Positions 9,793 through 21,522 of a stretch of DNA of 64,000 bases are shown here, piece after piece. The DNA lies in assembly GCA_002778195.1 (NCBI GenBank), contig PCDI01000013.1, positions 809,534 through 873,533 on the forward strand, written 5' to 3'. Numbering within the stretch: position 1 is the first letter of the stretch; the number at the start of each line of letters is the position of its first letter. The translations under genes were made by a program, and so were the position numbers. Under the pieces are notes generated by a model. It was given only the letters and a program-made list of their open reading frames with translations, was not told the origin of the DNA and made no database searches. The stretch is from Raffaelea ambrosiae (Eukaryota > Ascomycota > Sordariomycetes > Ophiostomatales > Ophiostomataceae).

Positions 9793-12688
9793 CTACCGTC
9801 GTTGCCGCTTGCTCCTTGCGCCTTGCTTTGTATCAGAACGCCGACCAGCATCGCCTGAAACCTTTGTTTTGCTGGCTTTGGCCCCCGCATCAGACTTGTT
9901 GTCTTCTGCATCGCCCTCTTTGTCGTCGTTGTCCTCTCCTTCTTCCTCATCATCCTCTGCCTCCTCGTCCTCCTCGTTTTCGTCCGTGTCCTCATCGCTT
10001 AGGCTGCCCAAGGAGATCATGTCACCATCCTCGTCATCACTGAGATCACTTGGTGCGCTGTCGGTACCGAAGCCCTCAAAGTTGGCATCCTCATCCTCGA
10101 TAACAGCAGCATCAGCGGCGTCGTCCTCTTTGTCTCCTTCAGCGTCTTTGACGGTCGTGCCTGGGGTCGAAGGACCCATGGAAGTGGCGGCCTCGCTTTC
10201 CGCGTCGTCGCGTTTCCGCTTCTTGGGCATCTCTCCAAGACGACCAGCACGGCCATTCATGCTCGCCTCTTTGTCCTCCTCAGGAGTGATGACGGGTGGC
10301 GGCGTGAACCAAGGAATCTTGCCGCGAAGGAAGTCGTTCAGAATGATCCGTGCCATGCCGTCGACATCCGCCTCACCTCCAGAAATCAGACGACCGCGCT
10401 TGCGGGCCAACAGCTCCAGGAAGTCTGTGGGGCTGCTCCAGTCCTTCAAATCGTAGGTGCGAGCAAGATGGTGTTTCTTTGTGCGCTTGAGCACACCCGG
10501 AATGTACTGTGCCGGGTTGTAAACTGCGAAAAAAATCGTTAGCATTGCGGCCCCCACCCCAGAAATGTCGATGTAGCAGTACGCAAGAGACTTACTCTTC
10601 TCGGTCCGCACGGCACCGCGCAGGAGAATGTCCTCTGCCGTGGCATTCTGGTCTGGCGGGACGATACCAGGGCAGTCAATGAGGTAGATGCGCTTCATCT
10701 ATGATCGAATCGAGTCAGCGTCTGTGTTCATTTCAGAGAGCAAATCTACTCAGCATGAAAGCACTTACCAGTCGGACAAACTGCCACACTTTGGTCTCGC
10801 CTGGGATGGGGGCGACGACACACGTCTTCTTGCCCAGGAGAGTGTTGAGCACCGAGCTCTTGCCGACGTTGGGGTATCCCACCATGCCGACGCTGATCTG
10901 TTTCCGGTCTGCATGCAGGGACGAGAATTGCCGCAACAAAGAAATCAAAGAGCCTTTGCCAAAAGGGTTTGTCACAGATGCGCGGAATGCACATGTTGGG
11001 ACGGTCTTTTGCAGGGTCTTGACCCAGCGTGCCTGTTATTCGGTCAGCCGGCCGATTCAAAAGGAGAGGTAGGGCAAAGGAAAGAGGTGTGGAAGGGGGA
11101 GGCGAGTGAACATGAAAGAAAACGGAAGAGAGCGGCACAGCATGCCAAAGCGCCCGTCTGTCCAGACAACAAAGACCCAAAGAGAGATAATGAGAAAAAA
11201 ATAACGCAAAAAAGAGATGTCTGGATCACTACTAAGAAATTCCGCCACAGGGGAGCATCTAGAACAGACGCAGGCAGATTTCAACTCATTGCGATGCAAA
11301 CTATGACTTCTCCGACAGACTTCCAAAACGGCAGCTGCCATTCAACACAATGAACATGAAAAGGTCAAGGGTTGCGAGAGTCAAACTTTGATCTCCCAAT
11401 GGTGTAACGGATACCCTTCCATGAGTTGCAAAAAAAAAAATTGCATACGGTAGGCTTCCTGACGAAAACATTGGGTTCCCACATCGAGGTGGGCTTTTAG
11501 GAGGGGCAGAGAGGAAAGATGAAAGGCAAGCAGGGTAAACAAGAACAGGATAAAGACCACTTACAGCAACACTTGACGGAACCAAGTCACACTTGTTGAG
11601 GATATAAATAAGGTGTTTCTGCAGGCAAAGCTTTGTCAGTATGGGAGGGGGAAAAAAAAACACACAACCAAGACAGGAGAAAAGAAATGCTGACATGTGG
11701 CGCCTCCTTCCGGAGGTAATCTTGGATGCTCTTGCAGGTTGTGCCCAGGGGATCCCGAGCGTCCAGGACGTGGATGATGACGTCGGACGAGTCGATGGTC
11801 CGGTACAGCTCGTTCCAGATCCGCCGGCTCTGGCCCTTGGAGAAGACCGGCTCCAGAAGCGCGGAGGGGGCCGGCGCCTCCGGCTCTTCGTGGCCGACCT
11901 CGGGCGGCACATAGTCCGTCTCGTGCACGTCGTCGTCATTGCCATCACCATCACCACCGCTGCCGCCGCCAGGGCCCGCCAACAGGCCGTTCTGGATCAT
12001 GTTTGTGCGCCGGTCGTTGAAGGCCTTGGCGGTCTGCTCGGCGTTGGCGGCAAAGTCGCCAAAGGACTCGAAGCTCTCGTTGGTGACACGCTTGCGCGTG
12101 GCCTTGGGCCCAAAGACATCCGAGTACGACTCGACCAGAACAGCCTGCTGCTTCTTCCTTTTTGCGGCGGCCGAGGCCGTCGAGCCCTCGTCGCGGATCA
12201 GCGACATGGGCAGCTTGGCACTCTTGAGCAGGAAGCGGTTGGGGTCCTTGGCCTGCTCGTCCATGGCCGTGCGGAAGGCCTGCAGGCTGTCCTGGCTGAT
12301 GACGCGCGAGTTGGTGAACCATTTGCGGTTGGGCTCGATGACGGCCGTGGGCACGTCGCGGCTCTGGAAGATGGCCGCCTTGGTGATCTTGCCGTCGGCA
12401 TTGCGTTGTTCTCTACCCTCCTTGGGAATTTTGAGCTGCCTGGCCCGTTCTAGAAAGGGAAAAGATCTGGTCAGCCATTATTCATGTTTTCGATCAGCTC
12501 CTTCTCAGGCGAGCAGCATCCTCTGCCTCTTTTTCTCTTTTCTTGTGTCCACCCCAAAATGGGGGTTTTTTTTTTATCTGCAACTTACTTGCTGTGCGGT
12601 AAAAGTTCTCGCCCTTTACTTTCAGATTTCCAAATTCCGTCTGGCCTTGCCGCTCCCGGCGGTTCTTCTCTTTCTTTCCGGTACCCAT
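9793..12688 (-). CDS. NOG2: Nucleolar GTPase Nog2/Nug2 (60S ribosome biogenesis)
   Basis: This is the circularly permuted GTPase that binds nucleolar and nucleoplasmic pre-60S particles and must leave before nuclear export. Exons are 12688-12589, 12449-11695, 11618-11565, 11032-10769, 10698-10596 and 10523-9793, giving 668 residues with all phases closing. An N-terminal NGP1NT-type region precedes the G-domain, whose motifs appear in permuted order: NKCDLVP (G4, ~residue 293), ASVTNPFGKG (G5), GYPNVGKSS (G1, ~352) and DCPGIVPP (G3, ~398). The C-terminal ~170 residues are a very acidic Glu/Asp tail ending in a basic cluster, longer than in yeast. Two oddities: intron 2 starts with an unusual GTCAGC donor, and intron 3 is 532 nt, far longer than any other intron in the window. 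The gene is divergent from mS26, sharing a 507-base promoter region. Confidence 0.95.
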
Positions 12689-13195
12689 GGTCGGCCACCT
12701 CTTCGTCGATGTGTTTGGGGAGAGGTGTTGCCGGTGAATAGGGACAAAAAAATAATTTAAGAAGAAGAGAGGAAAGGAAATGGGCAAACAGCAAGGTTTG
12801 CAGTTGAACTTTTTTTTTATCGCTGATAAAAAAAAGAGTGGAGTCTCTCTGATTGCGGGTCAATCGCTCTCTGGCTAGTGGCTGGTCATAGAAAGAAACC
12901 CACAATAATTTTCGTTACGTTTTGGCCGGATCGGAAAATAGGTTGATCCACCCCCTCCAAATCGCCAATGGGAGAAGCTTGGGCAAAAGCCGAAAGCAAT
13001 TTTCTCCTGTTTGGTCGGCCTATTCTCGCGATCTCGAATTCCGAAGGGAGGAGGACATCGAGGGAAAAAAAAAAACATAAAAAGGGTTGACGACAAACCA
13101 GATCAGCCTTTCTTTTGTGTGTGCGTGCGTGCGTGCGTGTGTGTGTGTGTGTCGAAATTCTCTTTCCCATCCGAGTCGACCCAACCCCTACCACA
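12689..13195. promoter_or_regulatory. Shared divergent promoter of NOG2 and mS26
   Basis: A 507-base region lies between the start codons of two divergently transcribed ribosome-related genes. It has an A/T homopolymer-rich part near NOG2 and a TG/TGCG microsatellite (13115-13152) ending 43 bases before the mS26 ATG, so probably in its 5' leader. Co-regulation of the two genes is inferred from geometry only. Confidence 0.4.
13115..13152. repeat. TG/TGCG microsatellite
   Basis: An alternating tgtg/tgcg tract of about 38 bases, located in the presumed 5' leader of the mS26 gene. Such alternating purine-pyrimidine tracts are length-unstable and can form Z-DNA. Confidence 0.85.
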
Positions 13196-14281
13196 ATGCC
13201 ACCACGACCATTCGTACCGGCTGGCCTGCTGAGCCGGCCGGTCTGCAACGGCCGCACAATGTCTCTCGCTTTCCGTCCATCTCTATCGTCACCAACAGCA
13301 GTAGCAGCAGCGGCTCGGCCGTTTGCTGCTTCGGCATCACGCGACATCCACTCCTCCCGCACACACCGCCAGCCACAACCATCACAAGCAGCAGCCACGC
13401 CCGACGCGGACGCCGCCAAACCCCTCCCCGTGCCGCCCGAGTCGCCCAAGTACATCAAAGTCCCCCAGCCGCCCCAGGCCGCCGACCGCCGCGGCGTCAC
13501 CCACCGTGGCCACCTGCCTGTGCCCCGCGATGTGTTCAACTTCCGCAAGGAGTATAGCCCCAACGACGAAAGCCGGCCGAAAAAATCCGACACCTGGGCC
13601 TGGGCCGAGGCGGCGACGCCGCGGTCCAAGGCCGAGCTGACCGGCGAGGAGCCCAAGACCGAGACCGAAGCGTGGCGGCGCCGCATGGCCACCACGCGCC
13701 GCCAGTCGCTCGAGGAGGGTCTGGAGGGCCTGTGGCGCCGCCAGGAGCAGCAGAAGCGGCGGGCGCGGGCACGGGCGACCAAGCGAAGCGAGGAGCGCCG
13801 CAAGGCGGCGCAAGAGACGGTGGACCGGGCGGACGATCTGCTGACGCGGTCGACGGTGCGCCTGTCGGTCGCCGAAAACACGGCGGTGATCCGGGATCCG
13901 CTGCGGCACGAGCGGCAAGCCGAGAAGGCGGCGCGGACGGCCGCCGTTATGGCGGCGAAGCGGGACGCGCGGCGGGACGCGCTGATGGAGCTGTACCAGG
14001 CGGCGGGCAAGTTCATCGTGGACGAGCAGGAGCTGCGGCAGCGGGTGGACGAGCTGTTCCGGCCCGACTACTTCAAGGATGAAGGATACAGCTACGGCAC
14101 GGTCAATGCCGAGAACATCTGGGACGTCGCCGGCAAGCCGTCGACGGTGCAGGAGATGATGACCAACATCACGCGCACCGAGACCAAGCTGTACGACTCG
14201 AAGCGCACAGAGGCGGACCGGACGACGAAGCGGCAGAAGCAGGTGGCCGAGACGCTGACTGGCGGCAAGATGCCGGTATAA
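13196..14281 (+). CDS. Mitochondrial small-subunit ribosomal protein mS26 (Pet123-like)
   Basis: A single-exon gene for 361 residues. The N-terminus is rich in Arg, Ala and Ser and lacks acidic residues for ~60 positions, as expected of a mitochondrial presequence. The middle is an Arg/Lys/Glu-rich helical region (about residues 160-270) with strong coiled-coil character. The C-terminal part (KFIVDEQELRQRVDELF and DVAGKPSTVQEMM) resembles the mS26 family, whose fungal member is Pet123, a component of the mitoribosome small subunit. I chose the ATG at 13196 because it follows a good context (CACAATG) and starts the presequence; the frame remains open upstream through the TG microsatellite, which I treat as 5' leader. 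Family assignment is by recalled pattern, not by alignment, so another mitochondrial ribosomal protein is possible. Confidence 0.7.
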   Translation: MPPRPFVPAGLLSRPVCNGRTMSLAFRPSLSSPTAVAAAARPFAASASRDIHSSRTHRQPQPSQAAATPDADAAKPLPVPPESPKYIKVPQPPQAADRRGVTHRGHLPVPRDVFNFRKEYSPNDESRPKKSDTWAWAEAATPRSKAELTGEEPKTETEAWRRRMATTRRQSLEEGLEGLWRRQEQQKRRARARATKRSEERRKAAQETVDRADDLLTRSTVRLSVAENTAVIRDPLRHERQAEKAARTAAVMAAKRDARRDALMELYQAAGKFIVDEQELRQRVDELFRPDYFKDEGYSYGTVNAENIWDVAGKPSTVQEMMTNITRTETKLYDSKRTEADRTTKRQKQVAETLTGGKMPV

Positions 14282-15057
14282 ATGAAATGCCAAGAGGAAC
14301 AAAAAAGGACATATACGAAATAGCTGTCAAAAGAGCAAGAAAAATAAAAACAATATGAAGGAAGGACGAGAGAACGTGTAGGTTGTTGGCATGTTGTATA
14401 TTGTATACTAGCTATAAAGAAGAAGAGACACACTTGACTTATGTACCCCAAGACATGATATTCTGCATCAAATGACCAACGGGCACCGGAAGCCAGACAA
14501 AGATGTATTGGGCTTTGTATGCTTTAGGTTTCTCTGTATTCTTGTTGGACGGTGTACTCTACTCGGTCCCTGTCTTTCTATTAAGAATTATAGCTGAGGC
14601 GAGAGACGGGATCGTCGCCTGAGATGGAAGCAGAAAGACAAAACATAACAAAGAATGATGCAAGACGAAACAGAACATAACAATAAGAAAGTGATGATCA
14701 AGAGAGAACAAACGAGAGAGCGCCGCCAGAACGCCTGTATGCGGGCGATTTATCCCAAGCAGATACTTCAAAAACGGCCAAACAGAAAAAAAAAACGGGG
14801 GAGGTTTGTCCAGCGTGGCCATACGGTTGAAAGAGTGAGCCACATGAAAATAGACAGAAGAAGAGAGAATGTGGATGAATATACACGTGGAAATGGTGCA
14901 TCCCCATTTCAAGTAAACAAATAAGCCAAAAACGCACACATACACACACACACACACACAACCACAAAAAAAAAAAGCATGCCCTAGAAAACACAAAAAC
15001 ATGGTGAAGACAATGAGCCAACACTAAGCCGGCTTCCTCTCCCTCTTTCCCTCTCTA
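14282..15057. other. Convergent intergenic region (mS26 / ABC transporter)
   Basis: Both flanking genes end here, so the stretch holds two 3' UTRs and their terminators. It is A-rich and contains a CA microsatellite (about 14934-14962). No gene was seen. Confidence 0.5.
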
Positions 15058-18000
15058 TTACCGCTTCTCCACCAACAGAATATGCATAGCAGCGTAGGCC
15101 AGGACAATGAAGACCATGGCAAAAACGCCCAGGCTAAAAACGTCCTTCCACAATGACAGGTTGTCGAAACCAAAGGAGCTCAGAATGGCCGCACCGGGCA
15201 CGGAGATGTCCAGGCCGTACTTGTGGTCGACCAGGGTGAGGTACCGCACCTCGTTGACGATCAGGGCCTCAAACGCATAGTGGAAGATGGACAGGTACTG
15301 CAGCCACACAGCCGACGCCGGGATCTTGTCGTGGTTGAGCAGCAGACCGGCAAACAGCAAGCTGAACAGCATCACCAGACTGCCAATCAGGTTGGCAACG
15401 CCACCGTCCTTGCACACAACACCGATGAACAGACAGATGCCCGACGCGGCCAGGTTGAACAGCACCAGCACCAGGATGAACACGGCAAAGTGCTGCAGGT
15501 CGGCCACCAGACCCGTCATCGGGTAGATGATGGCACCCATCAGGATGGGCGGCAGGATGCGCAGAGGCAGGATGTCGAACAGCACCTTGGAAGCGAAGTA
15601 GGTCAGCGGCGAGTAGTAGCCGTTGGCGCGCTCGCGCACAAACAGCAGCCGCTCGTTGGAGAAGACGCTCAGGCTGGTCAGGGTGCTGAAACCAAAGAGG
15701 GCAAGCACAAAGAAGAAGAGACCAAGGCGGTTCTGGAAGCCGGGAATGTCGCTCGTCAGGCCGTAGAACAGGAAGCCCGACAGCACGCCCAGCAGGATGG
15801 AAATGGCGTAGTGGGTCAGCATCAGCATGGGATTGCGGTACAGGTTTTTCCAGGTGCGCTGAGACAGAATGACAAACTGGCGGAAGTAGCCCACGCGCGC
15901 GTAACCCTTGCCCACCACGCTGGTGTGCTGGATGCCGTTGCCACCCAGTGGAGTGTATCCATTGGCATGGACCGGGGCGTCGCCGTCGGCAGCGTCGTCA
16001 GAGGTACCATCCGCCATGTCGGCGTCCACGTTCTGTCCATTGGCACGCTGGGCCTCGGTAACTGCCTGGAGAATTTCGTCATGCGTGGCCTTGGCAATGT
16101 CAGAGTGGGCAAAGGTATGGATAATGGCGTCGAGATCGTTGCCGTCCAGGGCCTCCGGAGGCGGGTCATCCGGGTCGTCAAGGATCTGGGGCGGAACAGC
16201 GTCCGGGGCCTGGCGGTGGAGCTTGTAGGCGCCAGTCTCGTTGTCGCCAGCCTCGGACGAGGCAGTGGTCTCGATGGTGTTCTTGCGGCGGGTGAAGAGT
16301 TCGCGTTCCTGGCGGGCACGCACGGAATCGCGGCGCTTGCCCTTGTGGCGCAAACTGGGGCCTGAAGCGGCGTCGCCATGGGGTCCGGCGCTGCCGCTGC
16401 CCGCCTCGTCGGCGATCAGGCTGGTGACAGATATGCTGGCGATGGACTTGACCGCGCGCGTGCTGCTCGGCCGGGTGCTGTCCGCGTCCGAGCCGGTCAC
16501 CAGGGCGCCCGTCGAACCGACCGTTCCGTCGTCGTACGATGCAGTGCCGCCGGCATGCATGGTGAGATCCACCAGATAATCGGCAATGTTGAATCCGGGC
16601 GGGCAAGAGTAGCCGACCTGGTAAAAGTAGTCCTGGCACTGGGCAAAGGGGCCGGAGTAGACGGTGCGGCCTTGGGCCAGGAGGACGAGACGGTCGAACA
16701 GGGCCACAATGTTGGAGCGCGGCTGGTGGATGGTGAAGATGACGGTGCGCTGGTACGTCTTGGCCAGGGTGACCAGACACTCGACGACATTGTAGGCGTT
16801 GTAGGCGTCGAGACCACTGGTGGGCTCGTCGAGGAAGAGGATGGACGGGCTCGTGACCAGCTCGCAGGCGATGCCGACACGGCGCTTTTCGCCGCCCGAG
16901 ATGCCGCGGCCGCGGCCTTCCTCGGAGCCGATGAGCGAGTCGCGGATGTGGTGGATGCCGAGCTGCTTCTCGACCTCGAGCACGCGCTGCTCCTTGGCGC
17001 CGCGGCCCATGTCTCGGGGCAGACGCAGGAGGGCGCTGTTGAGGATGGTCTCGTGGACGGTGAGCGTGGGCAGCATGGTGTCCTCCTGGTCGACGAAGCC
17101 GACGACGTTCTTGAAGTCCGAGTCGCCGACCTTCTCGCCGTTCACGTAGAAGTCGCCGGTGACCTCGCCGCGCTTGTTCTTGCGGGCGAGGATGTCGAGG
17201 AACGTGGTCTTGCCGGCGCCGGAGGCACCCATGATGGCCATGACCTCGCCGGGCCGGGCCAGGCCCTGGATGTTGTCGAGGATGGTCTTGCCGTTGAGGG
17301 TGTAGGAGACCGTCTCAAAGTACAGCGATGCGGGCTTGTGGTCGGTCATGAGCTTGGTGGACTCGTCGTCGGAGTCGTCGAGGTGGATGTGGCCGTACTT
17401 GAACTGGCGGCGCGACAGGTACCAGGTCAGCAGGATGACGGCGACGAGAAAGAGCGAGCAGGCGGCAATGACGGCGGCGATCAGCGGGGTGTTGATGCGC
17501 GGGACGGGCCGCTCGTAGCCGGGGACCTCGGTGGTGTAGAGACACTCGCCCGAGCGGCAGGTCAGGAAGATGCTGGCGTCGCCAAAGATGGAGTTGATCA
17601 GGTTGTTCATCTCCGGCTCCTCAAAGGTGCAGTCGTTGGCGCCGTTCTTCTGCTGGGCGCACTTGAAGCCGGCCGGGCCCTTGATGGACTCCTTGAGGAA
17701 GTCGCCAATGTCGATGGAGCCGTCCTCGCCGCAGAGCATCCGGTCGGCCACGCAGCTGCAGTCGACGGCCTGGCAGTGGTACTCGGTGTTGTTGCTGGAC
17801 TCGTCGAACTGGGCGTCGGAGGTGCAGTCGTTCAGGTGGCAGAAGAAGGACTCCTTCTGGTCGACAAAGACTGGCCGTGTTAGCTGGGCCGGCAGGAGAC
17901 GCGAACAATCGCAGGACACGCAAGCATGGACACACAAGCATGGACACAAACATACACTGGAAATCGCACTCGGAGCTGTTGCGGTCGCAGGTGAAGGTGA

Positions 18001-18650
18001 CCTGGGGCTTCTTCTCGCCCAGCATGTTGAGGATCTGCTGGTTGGTCACGTCGCACATCTGGTAGTTGTTCTTGACCACGTCGCCCATCTGGTAGCACAC
18101 GCCGCCGTCGCCGGTCGCCATGAGCGCATCGCAGGCCTTGTCTTGGGTGCACACGTTGCAGTTGATGCCGGTCCAGCCTTCGTCGCATTCGCAGCTCGGT
18201 GCATCGCCGCGCATCGGCCGGTCGTCTCCGCGCGCCGGCGAGCCGCACACTGGATGGGCTCCGTTAGCCTGTCTGTGTCTGCCGCTGTTGGTCGAGAGAA
18301 GGGGATAACTGGGCAAGACTCACATGGCTCCAGGCAGTTCTTGCCGGCCCAGCCTTCGGGACACCGGCAGGTGCCGTCGTACTGGTTGCACTCGGCATAC
18401 TGGCCGCACGTGAATGCAGGCAGCATGCAGTTGAAGCTGGCAGGTGTCAGTCAGAACAGCTGTTCGGGCTCCTCTTCTGCAGATAGTCACCGACGTACCA
18501 TGGCTCGCAGTCGGGGTTGTCGTTCCGCAGGGTCAGCTCGGCGCGCAACGCGTTGATGCTGGAGGCGTTGACCATAGCCGAGGCCGCACTTGCCAGGCAG
18601 GCCATGGCGGCAGCGCCCACCGCCAGGGCGCGGAATCGTCGTGGCGCCAT
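15058..18650 (-). CDS. ADP1: ABCG-family transporter, Adp1-like, with EGF-like extracellular domain
   Basis: Predicted 1123-residue ABC half-transporter resembling yeast Adp1 (1049 residues). Exons are 18650-18499, 18436-18324, 18249-17956 and 17870-15058. A signal peptide (about residues 1-25) leads into a cysteine-rich EGF-like region (motifs CRCPEGWAGKNC and CECDEGWTGINC) facing the lumen or outside. One membrane segment follows (~residue 316), then the nucleotide-binding domain: Walker A GASGAGKT (~402), signature ISGGEKRR (~510), Walker B ILFLDEPTSGLD (~533) and H-loop TIHQPRSN (~566). A long Ser/Asp-rich linker (about 615-830) precedes the C-terminal six-helix ABC2 membrane domain. The reverse order (NBD before TMD) and single NBD fit the ABCG/White class. 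Substrate is unknown in yeast too. The upstream region is shared with the divergent aminotransferase gene. Confidence 0.92.
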
Positions 18651-20229
18651 GGCTGGATGGCTGTGGTGGTCGTCGGTAGGGAGGAGAGAAGTTCGCGGAC
18701 GGCCAGGCAAAGGGAAAGGAGATGCAGGTCGGCCGAGGAAGGATGTCCCGAGGAGGGGAGGGGGACGTCGGTCGGAAGGCTGCTCAGAGGCCGAAGGCTG
18801 TTGTCGCGATGCTGCTTGTTGTGCTATCTCGAACGGCGCCGTCGTGTTTCGTGTGGATGAGGCCGGCGGCCGAGAATTGTCTGGCAAGCTTCGAGCTTCG
18901 GCAAAAGGAGGATCAAAGCGCCTCGTTGGGGGGTTGCTTGTGGGGGAGGGAAAAGCAGTGGGCCGCGCAGAGAGAGTGAACAGGAAGACACGCAGTCGCG
19001 GTCGGGGAGCTCCACCGAAGACAGACCGAAACGGGCAGCTGGCAGAGATAAAGGGTCGCAACCCCGTTCGAAAGGATTCGTCCGTCTCAGGGCTGCCTTG
19101 GTTTTTGGACGGGTCAGATGGCCAGCCAAGATCCGACAGCCAGGAGACCACAGGACCTCGGGAGGCAGGCTGGCGGTCGGGAAAGGACAGAAAAAGGCGC
19201 GCCGGGGTCAGTCGGCTGTGCAGCTGCTGAGTTGGCCAGTCGCGACGATAGAGACAGAATTGGCGATGTCGAGGAAACGAGGGTGCTTGCAGCTTGCAGA
19301 AATTCGCCGTGGCAGGCGAGACACACAGAAAACAACGTGCGTGGTCCGTCCTGCAGGGCGAGTCGCGGCAGGAGCAAATCGTCAGACAGAAGGTGCGACG
19401 GAACACGGAGAGGGACACTGGCTCCCGTCCACCAGCAGCACCAGCAGCACCAGCAGCACTGTGCCTTTCCCTCGCTAGGGGGGTGTGGGGAAGTGCCCGC
19501 CTGGGCTTTGCGCGTCTAAGTTGCCTAGCCACCAAGGGCGTGCTATCATGCTATACATCATCTTATACAGAAGTTGGGTGCCACACCAAGTACCTGCTGA
19601 TAAGGCGATGCCGACTGCGAGTCATGATGGCATTTCGTTTCTCCCTCGCTCTTCCTCCTCGGCCCCCCTGAACCCCGCAGACTTGGGGGTCATGATTATT
19701 AACGTTGTTTCTTTGGCTGGTGATTCCCAACGGCCTTGCAGCACCAGCCTTACCCCTTTCACGTGAAAGCAGGAGAGGAGAGACACTTTGCTGTCAAAAC
19801 GGAAGTACGCACGCGAGGCAAGTAGTTGCTGCTAGTATTGCTCCTACGATACATGCAAAACACACCGGACGCTATAAGCTGGGGATCCAGTGACACGGGC
19901 CAGACAAGCAGCTTCGGCCGGCGGGCAGCCCGAGTACGCGGGTAGAGTCTAGACCCAATGAGAGAAGATCTGGAAGTCGGTTGTCATTCACAGGGCGTAG
20001 GGGATTTGGCGTTCTCTTAGTGACTTATATGTCAAGTCAATATATTAGGAAGTGTTTGTCTCTGGAGAATGTTGAGTCTTGCGGGATATTGCACCTAGTC
20101 CCAGTTCCTGTTCCTTCGTTTCTTGCTTCTCCTTCTAGTTGCTCCTCTGGGTCTCAATTGCCTCCTTCGTCCTCGGCCTAGCCCCCCCCCCCCCTCTTCT
20201 CCTCTTTCATCCCTCTACATCTGCCCACC
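18651..20229. other. Divergent intergenic region (ABC transporter / aminotransferase)
   Basis: Promoter space for both genes. The half next to the transporter is GC-rich and its minus strand stays open in several frames, which I attribute to composition rather than coding. A CT-rich tract (about 20110-20215) including a 12-C run directly precedes the aminotransferase start and is typical of fungal transcription start regions. Confidence 0.4.
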
Positions 20230-21522
20230 ATGGTCAAGATCGAGCCGTTCCAGGTGGAACAATGGATGGACACGTACGAGACCACGCCCGGCGTGGTCAA
20301 CATTGCCGAGACGTGTGCCGCCTCTGTGTCCATTGACGATCTGGTGGCCTTCTCCTCGCCGCCCACGCCTGGCCCGTTGGCCACCCTCTCCGCTCTCAAG
20401 ATGACCTACGGTGCCATCCCAGGATCGGCTGGTCTGCGAGAGAATGTCGCCGCTATGCTGAACAGTCTAGGCGGTGGGGCCTCTGGGAAGAGTGGTGCCT
20501 CGACGACATCACACGCTCTGCCGCCCGATAACGTCGTGATCACCCAGGGCGCCATTGGTGCCAACCATCTTGCCTTCTACACCCTGGTCGGCCCCGGCGA
20601 CCATGTCATCTGTGTCTACCCGACATACCAACAGCTCTACAGCCTGCCAGAGAGCCTGGGTGCCGGGGTGTCTCTCTGGGCGCTCAAGATGGAGCAGGGC
20701 TATGTTCCGAACCCAGACGAGCTTGAACAGCTGGTGAAGCCTAACACCAAGGTACGTCGCTGGTCCGACCGCCATTTTCCAACGATAAAGGCGTACTAAC
20801 CAATCTCTCAGCTCATCGTCCTTAACAACCCGAACAACCCCATGGGCGTCCCCATACCCAAGGCCGTACTTGAGCGCATCGTCGGCTTTGCGCGCTCCCG
20901 CGACATCACCATCCTCTCTGACGAGGTGTACCTGCCGCTGTATCATGGCGGAGCCCCTTTGGGCTCTCCTTCTGTTCTGTCTCTTGGCTACGACAAGGTT
21001 CTCGTGACCGGCTCCATGTCCAAGGCGTTTGCGCTCGCCGGTCTGCGCTTGGGCTGGGTGGCCTCCCCGAGCCAGGACATTGTCAAGGCCCTCTTTGCTG
21101 CCCGCGACTACACCACCATCAGTGTCTCGCAGCTCGATGATGCTGTGGCCAAGTATGCCTTGTCGCCGCCGGTGCGGATCCCGCTGCTTCGGCGGAACAC
21201 GGAGCTGGCGCGGACCAACGTGCAGCTGTTGGCGGCGTTTGTCGACAAGTGGAGCGGCGTGTGCTCGTGGACGCGGCCAACAGCAGGAACGACGGCGTTT
21301 GTGCAGTTCAGACGGGCGTCGACAGGAGAGGTGGTCGACGACGTCAAGCTCTGCATAGACGTGTTGAACGAAACCAAGGTCATGATCGTACCCGGGTCGC
21401 GGTGTTTCGGCGGCGACAAAGACTTCAAGGGCTATGTGCGGATCGGGTACGTGTGTGAGACGGATGTGCTGAAGGAGGGTCTGGCACTTCTGGGGGAATA
21501 TGTCGAGAAGTACTTGGCATGA
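20230..21522 (+). CDS. PLP-dependent aminotransferase, class I/II (fold type I)
   Basis: A 410-residue pyridoxal-phosphate enzyme, likely cytosolic (no targeting signal). Exons are 20230-20751 and 20812-21522, with a 60-nt intron (GTACGT donor, TACTAAC branch site, CAG acceptor) in phase 0. Family motifs are in order: the cofactor phosphate loop TQGAIGANHL (~residue 101), NNPNNPMG (~178), SDEVY (~211, Asp holding the pyridine nitrogen), the Schiff-base lysine in SMSKAFALAGLRLGW (~245) and the carboxylate-binding arginine in GYVRIGY (~382). The sequence is closer in feel to the small capreomycidine synthase/aspartate-aminotransferase-like enzymes than to canonical AspAT, but substrate cannot be read from it. 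It lies 0.7 kb upstream of an NAD(P)-binding pseudogene; no biosynthetic core enzyme is nearby. Confidence 0.9.

Noticed and set aside
11388..11500. tRNA-like stretch (TGGTGTAACGG... and GGTTCCCAC) inside NOG2 intron 3
   Set aside because: An A-box-like string and a loosely B-box-like string are present, but no acceptor stem or anticodon arm can be formed.
9793..14281. NOG2 and mS26 as part of a gene cluster with the neighbouring secreted proteins
   Set aside because: They are housekeeping genes; adjacency to the secreted array carries no functional signal.
16378..17883. Long plus-strand open frame opposite the ABC transporter
   Set aside because: Val/Gly/Asp-rich shadow without motifs; the opposite strand has Walker A, signature and Walker B.
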